A stretch of DNA of 64,000 nt from Rhodamnia argentea (Eukaryota > Streptophyta > Magnoliopsida > Myrtales > Myrtaceae), in contig NC_063156.1 of assembly GCF_020921035.1 (NCBI RefSeq), forward strand, positions 3,658,001-3,722,000. Reading direction: 5' to 3'. Positions within the stretch are counted from its first letter, which is position 1, and each line of letters opens with the position of its first letter. The position numbers were made by a program, and so were the translations under genes. Positions 10,891 to 21,239 of the stretch are shown here, piece after piece. The notes below the pieces were generated by a model that was not told the origin of the DNA, ran no database searches, and saw only the letters and a list, made by a program, of their open reading frames with translations.

Positions 10891-12051
10891 TCAGAATCGT
10901 ATTTGTGATGTCAGTTTACCAGAAGTGTGTAGGACGGTGACTTCGGCCTCAATGACGCATTCATCATTGACTAGGCAGTCTCGAAAGTGTTCTAGCAGCA
11001 TAAAACAAGATGACCCCCATGAAGAGCTTGAACGACCGAACCATCGTGAACCTGCAAAGTGAACTGTTAGCCACATTTACTAATACAAACTAGATTATGG
11101 AAAGACTGAGCGAAGGACTTTGTAGAACTGGGGATTTATGTTTCCCAATTTGTCAATGATAATACCTTTTCGGCCCTCATGGACAGCACCATCTTGGCCT
11201 CTCAACCGAAAGCTGTACCTTGCTTTAACTTTCTGCTGACGTGCTAGTTCCTTTGAATAGAAATATCGAAAGGCTTTTGCTCCTTCCTCTCCAATCACCC
11301 TTTGCATAGAGACGCACCTTCCTGAATAGATGATTAGTCCCACAACCGTTAAAAGATCCTAGAAAGCAAAAAAAAAAAAAAAAAAATGACAAGCAGACAT
11401 CAAATATATCATTCCTAAATAAGTTAAACAGATTCAAGAAATTTAAGTTACCATTTCTGATCTCCAGCAATAAAAATTTCAAAAGAGCAGGACTCTTCTA
11501 TCAAACTTGAGAAATTTGGAATCTTCCATGCATGTGTCCGTGAGAATATACCCTTTTTTAGTGCTAGACATTCACCTATGCCCGAGTTCTTGATGACGAA
11601 AGCCTCCACTCCAAAAATGCAGGTGTCGTCGACAAGGTACCAGTTCATCCGATGCTTAAAAGTTTCTAGATTCACAAATCTTGGAATACCCCATTTGGAC
11701 CTCATGCCGCGAAACCTCCTGTTGCTCCCTTGATATCATAAGGGTAATTTTTTTTGAAGTTATAATCAAAGTTGCATTTAGCATTTTCCTTAAAATTAAT
11801 GCGTGGAAATGATTATCTCGCTTTACCAAGTATATGTCACGAATTTGATCAAACACAAAGAACCTAATGATTGCATTCATATCCGAGCCAATCTGCAAAG
11901 GACCAGGTCTCGGAAACTGCTAGATATATAGACACAAAACCTTTTCCATTTCTGCTCGTCTCCATTGGGATAGAAAATCGATCTCCTGCAACAATCGGAG
12001 AACTTTAAGCAATAATTCCCACAGATCTCATCAGTCAGATATATCATACAC

Positions 12052-12086
<35 letters not shown>

Positions 12087-12358
12087 ACCATTTGTGGCCT
12101 TCAGATTCGAACTCATTAGTTTCATACATGTCTATGTCGTTCTCCGAAAACAGAGAGGAGGACTCTATCTTGAACACATAATCCGCAGGCGAGACATGTG
12201 CGTACTCTGTATTTATTCCAGCTCGGTTCAAAATCAAGCCCAATGAACAAAGTGAGAGAAATCAACTGACATGTTCATGTTCAAGAAACAAAAAATTGTC
12301 TCCAGATTTGGAAATACTTAATGCGAAGCTACGTACCATAATGAGCTTCGTTGTCCAT
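10891..12358 (-). pseudogene. Two-MATH-domain gene, broken (gene D)
   Basis: Paralogue of the intact gene at 28,484-29,889. Exon 1 is 12337-12358 (MDNEAHY) and exon 2 is 12089 to about 12,229. Four lesions are visible. (1) The exon-2 acceptor GCAG has become GCTG; an AG three bases upstream could rescue it in frame. (2) Exon 3 has a 2-base loss at GGAGACGAGC near 11,960 and a compensating-looking extra base near 11,905, leaving the frame wrong. (3) The donor after LVKR is lost near 11,820. (4) Exon 5 has lost bases after SLSIFLF near 11,250. The last exon (10,891-11,051) has also lost its normal stop (ACATGA to ACATCA) and reads on to a TGA at 10,891. MATH motifs such as WGIPRFVNLETF, YLVDDTCIFGVEAF and VIEAEVTVL remain clear. 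It is too damaged to encode the usual protein. Confidence 0.85.
12055..12085. repeat. (GA)n microsatellite beside a splice donor
   Basis: About 31 bp of GA, a few bases from the exon-2 donor of the pseudogene. The paralogous site at 29,586-29,601 has about half the length. Confidence 0.95.
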
Positions 12359-12664
12359 TTCCCTGTATTTATATTTATTTCTTTTTCTATTTCTCGGACT
12401 TCCACTTTTGAAGATTCTTGATGGTTTCTGGTAAGCGGTATTACGTAGTGAATGGAAGAAGAAACACAGTAAGGGCCTTCTTCTTCTCTTTTCCAGGCTT
12501 CTTTTGGGAAGAGAAATAGAGCGACGAAATCACGAGGAGAAGTGTGTGGCGATTTTTTAGTATATTTCTCAGGATTTTCAGTATCTCTTTTGATTATGCA
12601 CATCTGATTTAATTTCCTATGATAATTATATAATAAAGCATATAAATAAGCTCATCTACTATTA

Positions 12665-12666
<2 letters not shown>

Positions 12667-12695
<29 letters not shown>
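12667..12695. repeat. (TA)n microsatellite
   Basis: Uninterrupted TA run of about 29 bp. Confidence 0.95.
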
Positions 12696-12697
<2 letters not shown>

Positions 12698-12699
12698 AA

Positions 12700-13600
12700 T
12701 TACACAGAAATTCCTCCTCAAAATATGTACCCACATTATTCTGAAAGCAGAGGATGCATAACCCTATGTAAAGTTTGAACATTAGCAATGTTTCGCAATA
12801 AATGTTAAAAGAGAAATTAACTTTGACAATTTGGTTGTAGCCGCAAATTTTTCTGTTTGCATAGTAATTAATTACAAGAAAACCTCCATGGCATGATTAA
12901 CAGAGAAAAGAAGAGATAGAGGGGATGCATAGTCAATGTAGTTAAAAACATTTTGTTAAGAAAGACAAGGTAATTCATCTTCGGTAACACATAATATAGC
13001 TATGAAGAGAAAACAAAAATCGGGGAATGTAATGAAAATTGAGGTCATTTCAAAATTTAAGAAAGATTGCGCAATGATGCCTAAAATCGAGGAAATAATC
13101 TTTAACTTTTCCAAAAAGTTGGGATTATGAAAATACAAAAGACAGTTATACCACAAAATAAATAAATAAGTAAACAAGTAAAAACTAATTTTATGAATGG
13201 TCTCGATTTTACCCTGACTTTCTTTTTGTCTCATGTAAAATCACAAACTGCCAGTTTATCTTTCTATCATAAAACTATCTTGTGTTTATCACAAGTCCTG
13301 CGAAGCCGATCTCATTCAAACCTTGTTTATCTTTCTATCATAAAGTATCTCTTGTCAATAGTAACAGTGTTCTGATGCTATTTCGTGGGTCCTTGGGCAG
13401 TCTCCTGCTTGTGATGTCTTAATGTAATTTAAACAGTGTACCTACTTATGATCGTCCATCTAATTTAGCTACTCCAGAAATATTCTGGTTAAACCTCTAG
13501 TTTGATCTGGTTTTCTCCTGGTGATCGCGATGCCCAGCTAGCAAACTGACATACTGGTTTTGTTAGCTCTTGATGCCTAATTTTCTGAAGAGTTTTCCTA
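12700..13600. other. Intergenic, nothing recognised
   Basis: AT-rich, with short unconserved open frames and local repeats of the phrase TTTATCTTTCTATCATAAA at 13,256 and 13,325. Confidence 0.5.
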
Positions 13601-13607
13601 TTTCCGA

Positions 13608-13870
13608 AATGTTAGGTTGGAGATGGAAGCAGATCATATTGGTTTGCTGCTAATGGCTTCTACTGGGTATGATCCTCGTGTGACAATTGAAGCGATTGAG
13701 GAGTCGGATGGTGACTCGGCGGGGGAAGACTGCCTTAATGACCATCCGAGAAAAAGAGATTGCAGATGATGGCGCAAGTCCTGGAAGATGCTCTCACTTC
13801 GGATAGGAATAATGCCCCAAACAACCGACACACGTACAAGTGTAAGTTGCAAGATGGTAGTAAGCAAGAA
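13608..13870 (+). pseudogene. Fragment of an M48 metallopeptidase (OMA1-like)
   Basis: Reading the plus strand from about 13,614 gives RLEMEADHIGLLLMASTGYD followed by PRV. The EAD.IGLLLMA..GYDPR pattern is a hallmark of the M48 (OMA1/HtpX) peptidase family just after the zinc-binding helix. Later pieces (LNDHPRKR, then MAQVLEDALTSDR in another frame) match the expected THPSG.KR and AQ..EEAL region. The HEXXH motif and everything upstream are absent, and a frameshift lies near 13,765. It is probably the last exon of a copied gene. Confidence 0.55.
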
Positions 13871-13924
13871 CAATAATTGAGAGTGGAAATCCAATTAGTG
13901 TAAGATCTTTATCCTATTTCCCAA

Positions 13925-14880
13925 AAAATGACATGCTCGCCGGCGCCCACCACTGCCCGCCACAGACCACCTCCCACCGACCATTGCAGCCCCATGCCTA
14001 CCACCACCGCCCGCCGCCGCGACCATCACGACCACGACCACGACCACGACCACCGCTTGCTGCCCCTAGCTACCGACCATCGCTCGCAGCCACCCACCAC
14101 TAACAATCGCCGGCTGTCGCCGTCCCCCACTACAAACCATTGACCACCACCGCCCATTGCGGTCGATACTTCTTATTTCAAATAAGAACTCGAATTGCTT
14201 TCTTTGTCTCAAATAAGGGTCCTAAGTGATCGTGCCTATTTTAAATAAGGGTCTGACCTCGCCAGTTGGCCAAATATTATGGCCGATCAAGGGTTCGTCT
14301 AAACATAACTTTAACCTAATTTTTAGTTAAATTATATTAAAAACTAAAAAAATAAAATATATACAAGTGAGAGGGGTTGCTGGCTCCTCGACGAGGGGCA
14401 GCAGGACCTTGCCAAAGCCGGGAGAGGGCCGTGACCCTCTGCTAGATCTAGGTGAGGGTCACCACCCTCGCCCTCGATTGTTTCCTCGGCTCGCAGCAGG
14501 CGTTAGAGACCCCGCCGGCCATGGCCGCCTCTTCACCGGTGGTGGGGGCGGCGGCCACAGTGCGTAGGGCAGCCTCCTTCCTCCTATATGTCTTTATTTA
14601 TATATTGGAAAATTAAAAAGGAAAAAATAAATAAAAAATAAAAAATACTAAATGACTAAAATTCCCCTATTACCGATGAACTAAGTCCTTTTTTGAGACT
14701 GAAAATGTCACTTTAGGCCTTTATTTGAAACAATATTCACTTCATGCCCTTATTTATGACAATGAGGGCACTATAGGCCCTTATTTGAAATAATGTTAAC
14801 TTCATACCCTTATTTAAAAAAAAAAAGAAGGCACTTTGGACACTTTTTTGAAAATTTTCCTTTTTTGTTTAAGCACAAAG
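13925..14880. repeat. GC-rich probable non-autonomous element
   Basis: A GC-rich core (CGACCAC hexanucleotide runs at 14,020-14,055; proline/arginine-rich nonsense frames) is bordered on both sides by TTATTTGAAATAA/AAATAAGGG phrases: 14,165-14,260 in one orientation and 14,700-14,830 in the other. The arrangement suggests a transposable element, possibly one with acquired GC-rich DNA. No target duplication found. Confidence 0.4.
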
Positions 14881-15010
14881 TTCTTTGGTCAGTAGCCATT
14901 CCATTATGTACTTTGTGTTGAGAAAAACCCTAATAGATTTTGAAGTACACAGAATAATCCAAATTCTCTAATATCTGAGTTAATTCAATAAAATACTATT
15001 TTGCAAATTG

Positions 15011-15057
<47 letters not shown>

Positions 15058-16320
15058 TAATGTTAAAAAATAGTTACACAGGATTGAATTTGGCAAAGAA
15101 AGCTCAAATGCTGTTTAGAGAGCCTAGACGTTGAGTGGTGGAGCTCAGACTTTGTTCGCAGCTCAAGATCCGAGAGAGTATTTTACATGCAACGATCAGA
15201 TTATTATGAGATATATTCGAGATGATATAATTGGGATGTTATATTATCATAATGGCTAGCAAATCGTACTGGATTCACTCTTGAAGATTATCAATCATGA
15301 AGTCAAAGTCCTAGGCGCTACTGTTAAACTAACATGACAAATACAACGTGACAAATACGATGCTGAGGCCAATGATCAGAAGATTTCTACTGCTGTTTTC
15401 CCACTAGCTAAACGAAGAAGACAGTTTCGTGCTAATAGGCAATTCTCGTCATATCTATGTTAAAACCGGACCCGTCAGAATGCTCGCTCATGTACTCGCC
15501 GCGTGGAATTTAACTGTACCTTCGTGATTGGCATGTGGCAAATATATGTCATAATGGCTTCGCATGGCTCATATTCGACCAATCAGCATTAGCCTAGCAT
15601 TTTCAACTTCAAACTTCTATCACTCATCAAACTTAAATCTAGAAATGAAAGAAAGTATTTTAACGTGTGAAGTACAGGTCGGCAAAGCAGTAATTGAAGC
15701 TCTGATAGGGACATCTGTCACCTATCCATTTGATATACAGATGCAACACTTATTTTAACATGCCGGCGTCTGCGCACCCCGCTTTTCCAATTGAGAGAAA
15801 ATATTTTTTCTTCATATTATTCCAGAGAATACTCTCGAATTTTAGTTTAGGGACATGCCTAGATCCAAACTTCTATCACTTATCAAACTTAAATCTAGAA
15901 ATGAAAGAAAGTACTTTCGTATTCCGCCAATGAAATATATAAGGTAAAATATTTTCAAAACAAAATTATATTGTCCTTCTCCAACAATTATCTTTTTAGA
16001 CTAATCTCCTTGATTTTAAATTTGTAGAAAAAGAACAGATATAGATAAAGAATCTTTAAACATGTAGTCTATACCTTAAATAAAAAATAAATTAAAGATT
16101 AAAAATATATCTTATTACATGAGTAAAAATAAATTTGAAGAATAACTTTTGTTCATTACGAGTAATCGGATGCATTATTTATCGATTCAATTAAAAAATA
16201 AGTCAAAGCAATTAGAAGTATAACTTTTATTATTATTTGAATAAATTTCACTTAATTTTGACTAGATTTAAACATTACATTAAAATGAAAAATATTGCTA
16301 CTTAGTTGGGACAAGCATCT
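14881..16320. other. Intergenic, AT-rich; local 50-bp repeat
   Basis: No gene seen. It contains a TA microsatellite (15,016-15,055) and two near-identical copies of CAAACTTCTATCACT..AAATGAAAGAAAGTA at about 15,608-15,660 and 15,868-15,915. Confidence 0.5.
15016..15055. repeat. (TA)n microsatellite
   Basis: About 40 bp of uninterrupted TA. Confidence 0.95.
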
Positions 16321-16326
16321 TCACGT

Positions 16327-16932
16327 CTCATTTCCGTTTGTTTCACGAAAAATGAGTTGTCTATGGAAAATACTTTTTTGTAAAATGACCATATTTTCTT
16401 GTGTCTGGCTAAAATATGAAAAAAAAAAAAAAAAATATTTAAGTTGTTCCGTCTGGAAAATTGGATTTAATTTTTCTTCGTGTACTCCTTTCAATAATTT
16501 TTTGTTTTGTTGTTTCTTCTTTTCTTTTGTTAAAATAAAAAATGAAAATTTTTAATGTTTTAATTATTTATCTTACCCTTTTCCCTTTTTTCTCTTTTCT
16601 TTTTTTCTTTTTTATGTTTTTATTTTTTTTCTATTCCAATTTTCTACCGGTCGCCGGCCATGGCAATAGCCAAAAATTTCTAGCTTGGCCTTGATCAAGG
16701 CGGCCGATGAAGAACAAGGAATTTTTTTTTTGAATTTTGAAAAAACAAATAAAAATGAAAGGAAAGTAAAGAAATAATTAAAAAGAAAGAAAATGTCAAA
16801 GAGGGGAGGAAGGAAATATGATGCAAAAGTTTTCCTCTTCTCAAAAACAGGAAAATATTTTCCCCACTTCCGGAAAATGTGTTTTGAAAAATGTTTTCCG
16901 GAAAGTTATTTTTTGCGAAATAAATAGAGCCT
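16327..16932. mobile_element. MITE-like element with degenerate terminal inverted repeats
   Basis: The left end CCGTTTGTTTCACGAAAAAT followed by GGAAAATAC is inverted at the right end as GTTTTCCGGAAAGTTATTTT then TTGCGAAATAAATAGAGCC. Internal GGAAAAT/TTTTCC palindromes near the right end reinforce the fold-back. There is no coding capacity, and the length is about 600 bp. Similar 'GTTTGTTTCGCGGAAAATG' elements are common non-autonomous DNA transposons in plants. No target duplication could be fixed. Confidence 0.6.
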
Positions 16933-17416
16933 TAGTTTTGATTATTTTCCTTTTCTTTTGAAGATCTTCTTATTTTAAATGTAGCATATATCATTTGAAG
17001 CAAATTTGTTTAGCTAAAAATTGAAAATGCACATAATTTTGTCCAAAATCCACTTAGTTTGAACTAGATTGGACGTTTATTTAATCCAAAATCATAGAGG
17101 ACAAATCATAAACTAGCCAAGTAGGTTCAACTATGAGGATCTCTTCCTCTCTATAAATGGGAGACTCCTCCATTTGTTTTGACACCGTTGATCGACGGAG
17201 ACATATGAAAAGTCAAGGGAATTCTTGGAGGATTGAAAATTCATGAGGTTCGACAAGAATTTAAGCCGTCAATGCCCTTGAATTATGCTAAAAAGAAGAA
17301 AGAATCACAACATTTTCGCAGTTCCATATTGCAATATGAGTCCGTAGAACATTTAATGAAACGAATACAGTTCATCTACATTTGTTGATCTTGAATTTGA
17401 TTTCCGTAAAAACATA

Positions 17417-17421
17417 TGTAG
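17417..17421. repeat. Target duplication left of the solo LTR
   Basis: TGTAG, repeated at 19,510-19,514. Confidence 0.85.
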
Positions 17422-19509
17422 TGTAACACCCCAAATTCCTAGCAAAAAAAAGGAATGACACAGCTGTCCTCCCATCCAAAGGACGCAGCCTTAAGCCACC
17501 CAAAATCGAACTTCCAAAAATCACCATTGATAATGCTCTGGCTCTATTGGCAACCTGAAAGATTGGAAAAGAAAGGGATGAGCAACCACAGCTCAGTGAG
17601 TAGTGCGTACCTCTTCTAAGCGGATCGAGCACCCACTATGCATATTTACAAAATCATAACCGAACTCAATAATCCCAAACTCGCTTGATAATATGAGCAC
17701 AACTACAAATATAAATTATTTACTTTCATCGGTCATAATACACACTAAAGTACGCGGTCACGTGAATAACAAAGTCTTTAAATACATGTTACTTTTAGCT
17801 ATCACAGTTCATATATATACAAAACCAAAAGTGAGTTATATCTTTCTACAATAACTTTATAAATATCAAAAATCTTCATTTAAATCAACAAACTTCAAAT
17901 CAAATATCAATGGTCTATTCCATTGATTAATCTCATACATAATCAATGACGATGGTCCATTCCATCGACTAATCTCAAATCACATGTCAATAGTCCATTC
18001 TATTGACCAAACTCATGCTCAAATATCTAATTATGGTCACGTATAACGCCTCGTGACAAGGCGACCAAGATTCCCCCCTTGGCAAGGTCTCCACCTATAA
18101 TGCCGGTGGCTCGGCCCACAAGGATATCCTAACATTAGTATGCGCATACCCACAAGTCCCTCAATGGGCTCATAGCGATATTGAGCATCAACACAACTCA
18201 TAGTAGTATTTTTACAATTCACAAAACAATTCAGAATCAATATCACAAGTTGGTCTCTCAACTAACACCGATAGCCTTTTCGCAAAAACTCACCGCTAGA
18301 AATACTTTTGTAAAGTACTTCCCAAATCATTTTCGAAACTCATTCCACAAGCTAGTTTGCAACTTAATTCACATGTATATAAACAAGTATATAATGAAAA
18401 TGACTTTCATCATACCTTTCATAACACATTTATAAAACTATTCACAAATTAGTACAAATAACCTTTCGTAATGGCTGTCATACGGACTTTTTAAACCATT
18501 TCAAATAGCAAATGGGGTAGCAAATGCCCGATCCGAAGTTATGCATTAAATATGCTATAAACATCACTTTTCCCTTTTAGCGAAATCACACTTTTCACAT
18601 AATACATCTCATACTTTTTATTTTTCAAAATATGCATTTACTAATTCAAAGAAGAGATAGCACCACTCACCTGGAAAAGCCAAAAACTAACTTAGGATTG
18701 TTACTCGAGCCGACACACTCGTGTTCCTATCAGATATAATGAAAACCATTATCAAAAACTGAATAACAAGCTACTCTACAGCATGAATTGACTGAAAAAT
18801 GTCTATTTGTCACTAAGACGACACCTACGCACCAACAAAACGCTCGCTCATGAGGAACACGCATGTTGTCCGCTACATGCAGCTTGCGCGTTAAACTTAA
18901 ACGAACCATAACTCCCTCCTCCGAGCTTCGATTTAAACGAACTTATAGTCCAAAGAAAGCTCTTTTAATGTACAACAAAACCCCCAACACAGCTCGTCCA
19001 GAATCTATCCAAAAATCGGCAAGAACGGGCGCAACATGTTCTGGTCGCGCACTGTTCACTGCACGTGTCAAACTTCCAATTTTTGTTTCGGACAAACCAC
19101 AAGTCCAAATCGAGTTCTGTAAAGTCCCACAGCACCACAACAACCTAAACTATCGTTACCCTAAAGAATCTCAACTTAACGACTCCAAAATCTGACTTCG
19201 CCGCTCAACTTTCCCATAAATCCGAATTTGAGCCCTAAAAACGAAAACCATTCCGATTATACGAACGAGGAGCGTAAGCACTTACCGAACCTTGTGAATC
19301 GAAGTTGAATCGTCTTGAAGGGCATCCGATTCTCGTACGCCATCTCTTTCTTCTTCTTCTTCTTTTTCTTCTTCTTCTCTGCCGAGTGTTTTCTCTCTCT
19401 CCGTTGCTGCCCCTCTTTTCTTTTATAATATGAGCCCCTTTTCTTCTTTGACTTTTCAACCCTTTCCTTTTTTTTTTTTTTTTTGACTTTGTCAAAACCA
19501 TATTTTACA
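17422..19509 (-). mobile_element. Solo LTR of an LTR retrotransposon (probably Ty3/gypsy)
   Basis: A 2,088-bp sequence bounded by TGTAACACCCC at the left and ATATTTTACA at the right, flanked by a 5-bp duplication TGTAG. Read on the minus strand it begins TGTAAAATATGG and ends GGGGTGTTACA, the typical form of plant gypsy LTRs. The minus strand also holds a promoter-like TATTATAAAAG near 19,425, followed by a GA-rich leader. No gag or pol is present and there is no second LTR, so it is a solo LTR left by LTR-LTR recombination. It sits inside an R1 repeat, which reads continuously across the gap. Confidence 0.88.
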
Positions 19510-19725
19510 TGTAGAGTTATGTTTACGAGTATATGCTTATGCAAAGCGTGAGCCATCCAATAAATCTATAGTTAAAGTCATATGACATTTTGCTTTGCGT
19601 CTATGATTGTCATATGGCAAGACACGTGGCGCAAAGACGAATATGAGATGAGCAGAAATGTGGATGCATGATGAAGCTTTTATGGTAGGATTGAACCTCA
19701 GAGTTTCGGTTTTTCAAGCGAACTC

Positions 19726-20350
19726 GGATTGGTGATGGAAGTGGGTGAAGCGAAAGGTTTCTTCTGTTTGTGAAGTAGCAAGAATTTTGATTTGGATTTT
19801 CGATCTTGAATTTCGTAGTTTATTTTTTCTTCTTCTTTATTTTGGGCTTAAAGAAAAGTATCTCTCTCTTTTTTGTTTGTTTGTTATTTTCAATAAATGT
19901 GGGTCCACTCTTGCAGATCACGGTACGAAGAAATGGGTTTATTGCTTTTTAGGTTGGACCAAGGAAAAACTTCGGTGGAAGAAAATTGCCATGTAAAATA
20001 AGGAGGGCAATTTTAATAGTATGGTCATAGGAATTGAGAGTAAAAAGCATAGCAAGCAGCTTAAATTTTGTTTTCTCCTTGGCTCGTGATTAAATTTAGG
20101 GGCCCTGTCATTATGATCATCCTAATACATCGATCGATAGTGAAATTGACAATCTTCTAATTGATGATTTTCCTTAAACGTGCATGAGCTCCCATCTTTT
20201 CTAAAATTACTCGTCCGGTCGAAATTTATTCTATCTTAATCTAATAGCTAAGATTGAACGGGACAGCGGCCGTGTTTTTGTATTCTGGGCCATAGAATTT
20301 CCCTGAGTAATTACATCGAACTTTACTCATATATAGTTAACTTTTTTTTA
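19726..20350. other. Intergenic, nothing recognised
   Basis: AT-rich sequence with no gene-like open frame. Confidence 0.5.
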
Positions 20351-20499
20351 TCAAATATGAAGTCACAAGATGAAACCCAACTTTCCGTCTTTCTATGTTT
20401 CTCTTGCCAGGCAAGAATCCAAGAATCTAGTGAATTGATAAAGATGGATCAGGCAAAGAATTTGGATAGAGTCAGGCCGTTCTTCCCCTCGCGCTCCTC

Positions 20500-20795
20500 A
20501 ATTCCCAGAATCGTACAGTTTCAGGATAAAGCAACCTGTGGAAACCAAGAGAATGAAGCAAACTGCATCTTGAAAACGAAGAACAAACGAAAGCTGTCGT
20601 TATAAATAATCTCCAATGAATACCTCCAGAATCACAATTCGATCGACCCTCGAAACTCCAAATTGAGTTGAACATCTCCGACTTTGAAAATGACATCTTC
20701 TGAGAAACACAGGGAAGCCGACTGTGGTACATCGCCTTAAATATAACCCCATATAGTTCATGTGTTGCATGAGTTTCTATCTTATTTTGTGGTAA
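20500..20795. repeat. Segment shared with 35,400-35,640
   Basis: Common phrases include GAAAATGACATCTTCT/GAAAATGACTTCTTTA, ACAGGGAAGCCGAC/ACAGAGAAGCCAAC and CATATAGTTCATGTGTTGCAT/CATAGTTCATATGCTGCAT. Both copies precede MATH genes on the plus strand (at 21,240 and 35,768), so this is part of that duplicated unit. Confidence 0.65.
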
Positions 20796-20799
20796 ATAA

Positions 20800-21085
20800 T
20801 GTTGAAGTTGTTGTATCACGTCGCTTAAGAAAGGGTTTATATGCTCTTTATATTCATGCGGTCTTCCTCCACCTGTCAGCTTAAGTTTTTGGATTAGACT
20901 TTTTAACATGGTATCGTAGTCGGTGTTAGTGGGCATGTTCACTCCCCATTAGTCAAATTCCACATGCCTTGTTGTCCCACATCGTTTAAGTATGGGTTTT
21001 ATATATTCTTTATATTCATGTGGTCTTCTTCCAGTATCAGCTTAACATGTTCTTTATATTCATGCGATCTTCCTCCACTATAAAG
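20800..21085. repeat. Tandem LTR/TRIM-like fragments
   Basis: The phrase GGGTTTATAT(G/A)(C/T)TCTTTATATTCATG(C/T)GGTCTTC occurs at about 20,831 and 20,995, and a shorter version is at 21,047. One copy follows TTGTCCCACATCG, a phrase often seen in plant LTR and TRIM elements. ACATGGTATCGTAGTCGG at 20,907 resembles a degenerate primer-binding region. These look like decayed retroelement ends. Confidence 0.5.
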
Positions 21086-21239
21086 AATTTTTCAATTACT
21101 ACATGAATAAGTTGGGAGAGTCTTGGATATAATGTGCGCTCGGGATTGAAGTAACTATTAGAACTCAGTTCGGTTGATTGGTTTCATCTGGTTTTGGACG
21201 ACACAGTAACTTGGTTTCATCTGGTTTTGGACGACACAG

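Larger units (their letters stand above)
8640..12620. repeat. Segmental duplication, copy 1 (about 4 kb)
   Basis: Colinear with 26,140-30,230. It begins at AGCAAGGGTTGCCT, passes through a TTATTTGAAAT-rich repeat and a long non-coding stretch (9,040-10,760), then a minus-strand MATH copy and its 5' flank. The gene in this copy is broken and the one in copy 2 is intact. A 120-bp stretch near 27,850-27,975 is absent here, and GA/TA microsatellites differ in length. Confidence 0.85.
16985..19725. repeat. Copy (a) of the upstream repeat family R1, split by a solo LTR
   Basis: 16,985-17,421 and 19,510-19,725 together match R1 copies at 43,270-43,800, 45,486-45,850 and 49,625-50,170. The shared landmarks are CAATTAGGTTCAAG-type sequence, CTCTATAAATGGGAGACTCC, TGACACC...GACGGAGA, and GTATATGCT.ATGCAAAGC. 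The other three copies lie upstream of MATH genes. The CTCTATAAA phrase looks like a TATA box. Confidence 0.75.

Noticed and set aside
13928-14567. Pro/Arg/His-rich open frames
   Set aside because: Low-complexity GC-rich repeat (CGACCAC units), no family similarity.
19235-19556. Lys/Arg-rich open frames on the minus strand
   Set aside because: They are produced by (GAA)n and poly-A tracts in the solo LTR leader, not a protein gene.
20472-20942. A 156-codon open frame on the minus strand
   Set aside because: It runs through the duplicated MATH upstream block and LTR-like tandem fragments, is not conserved in the 35,400-35,640 copy, and has no recognisable domain.
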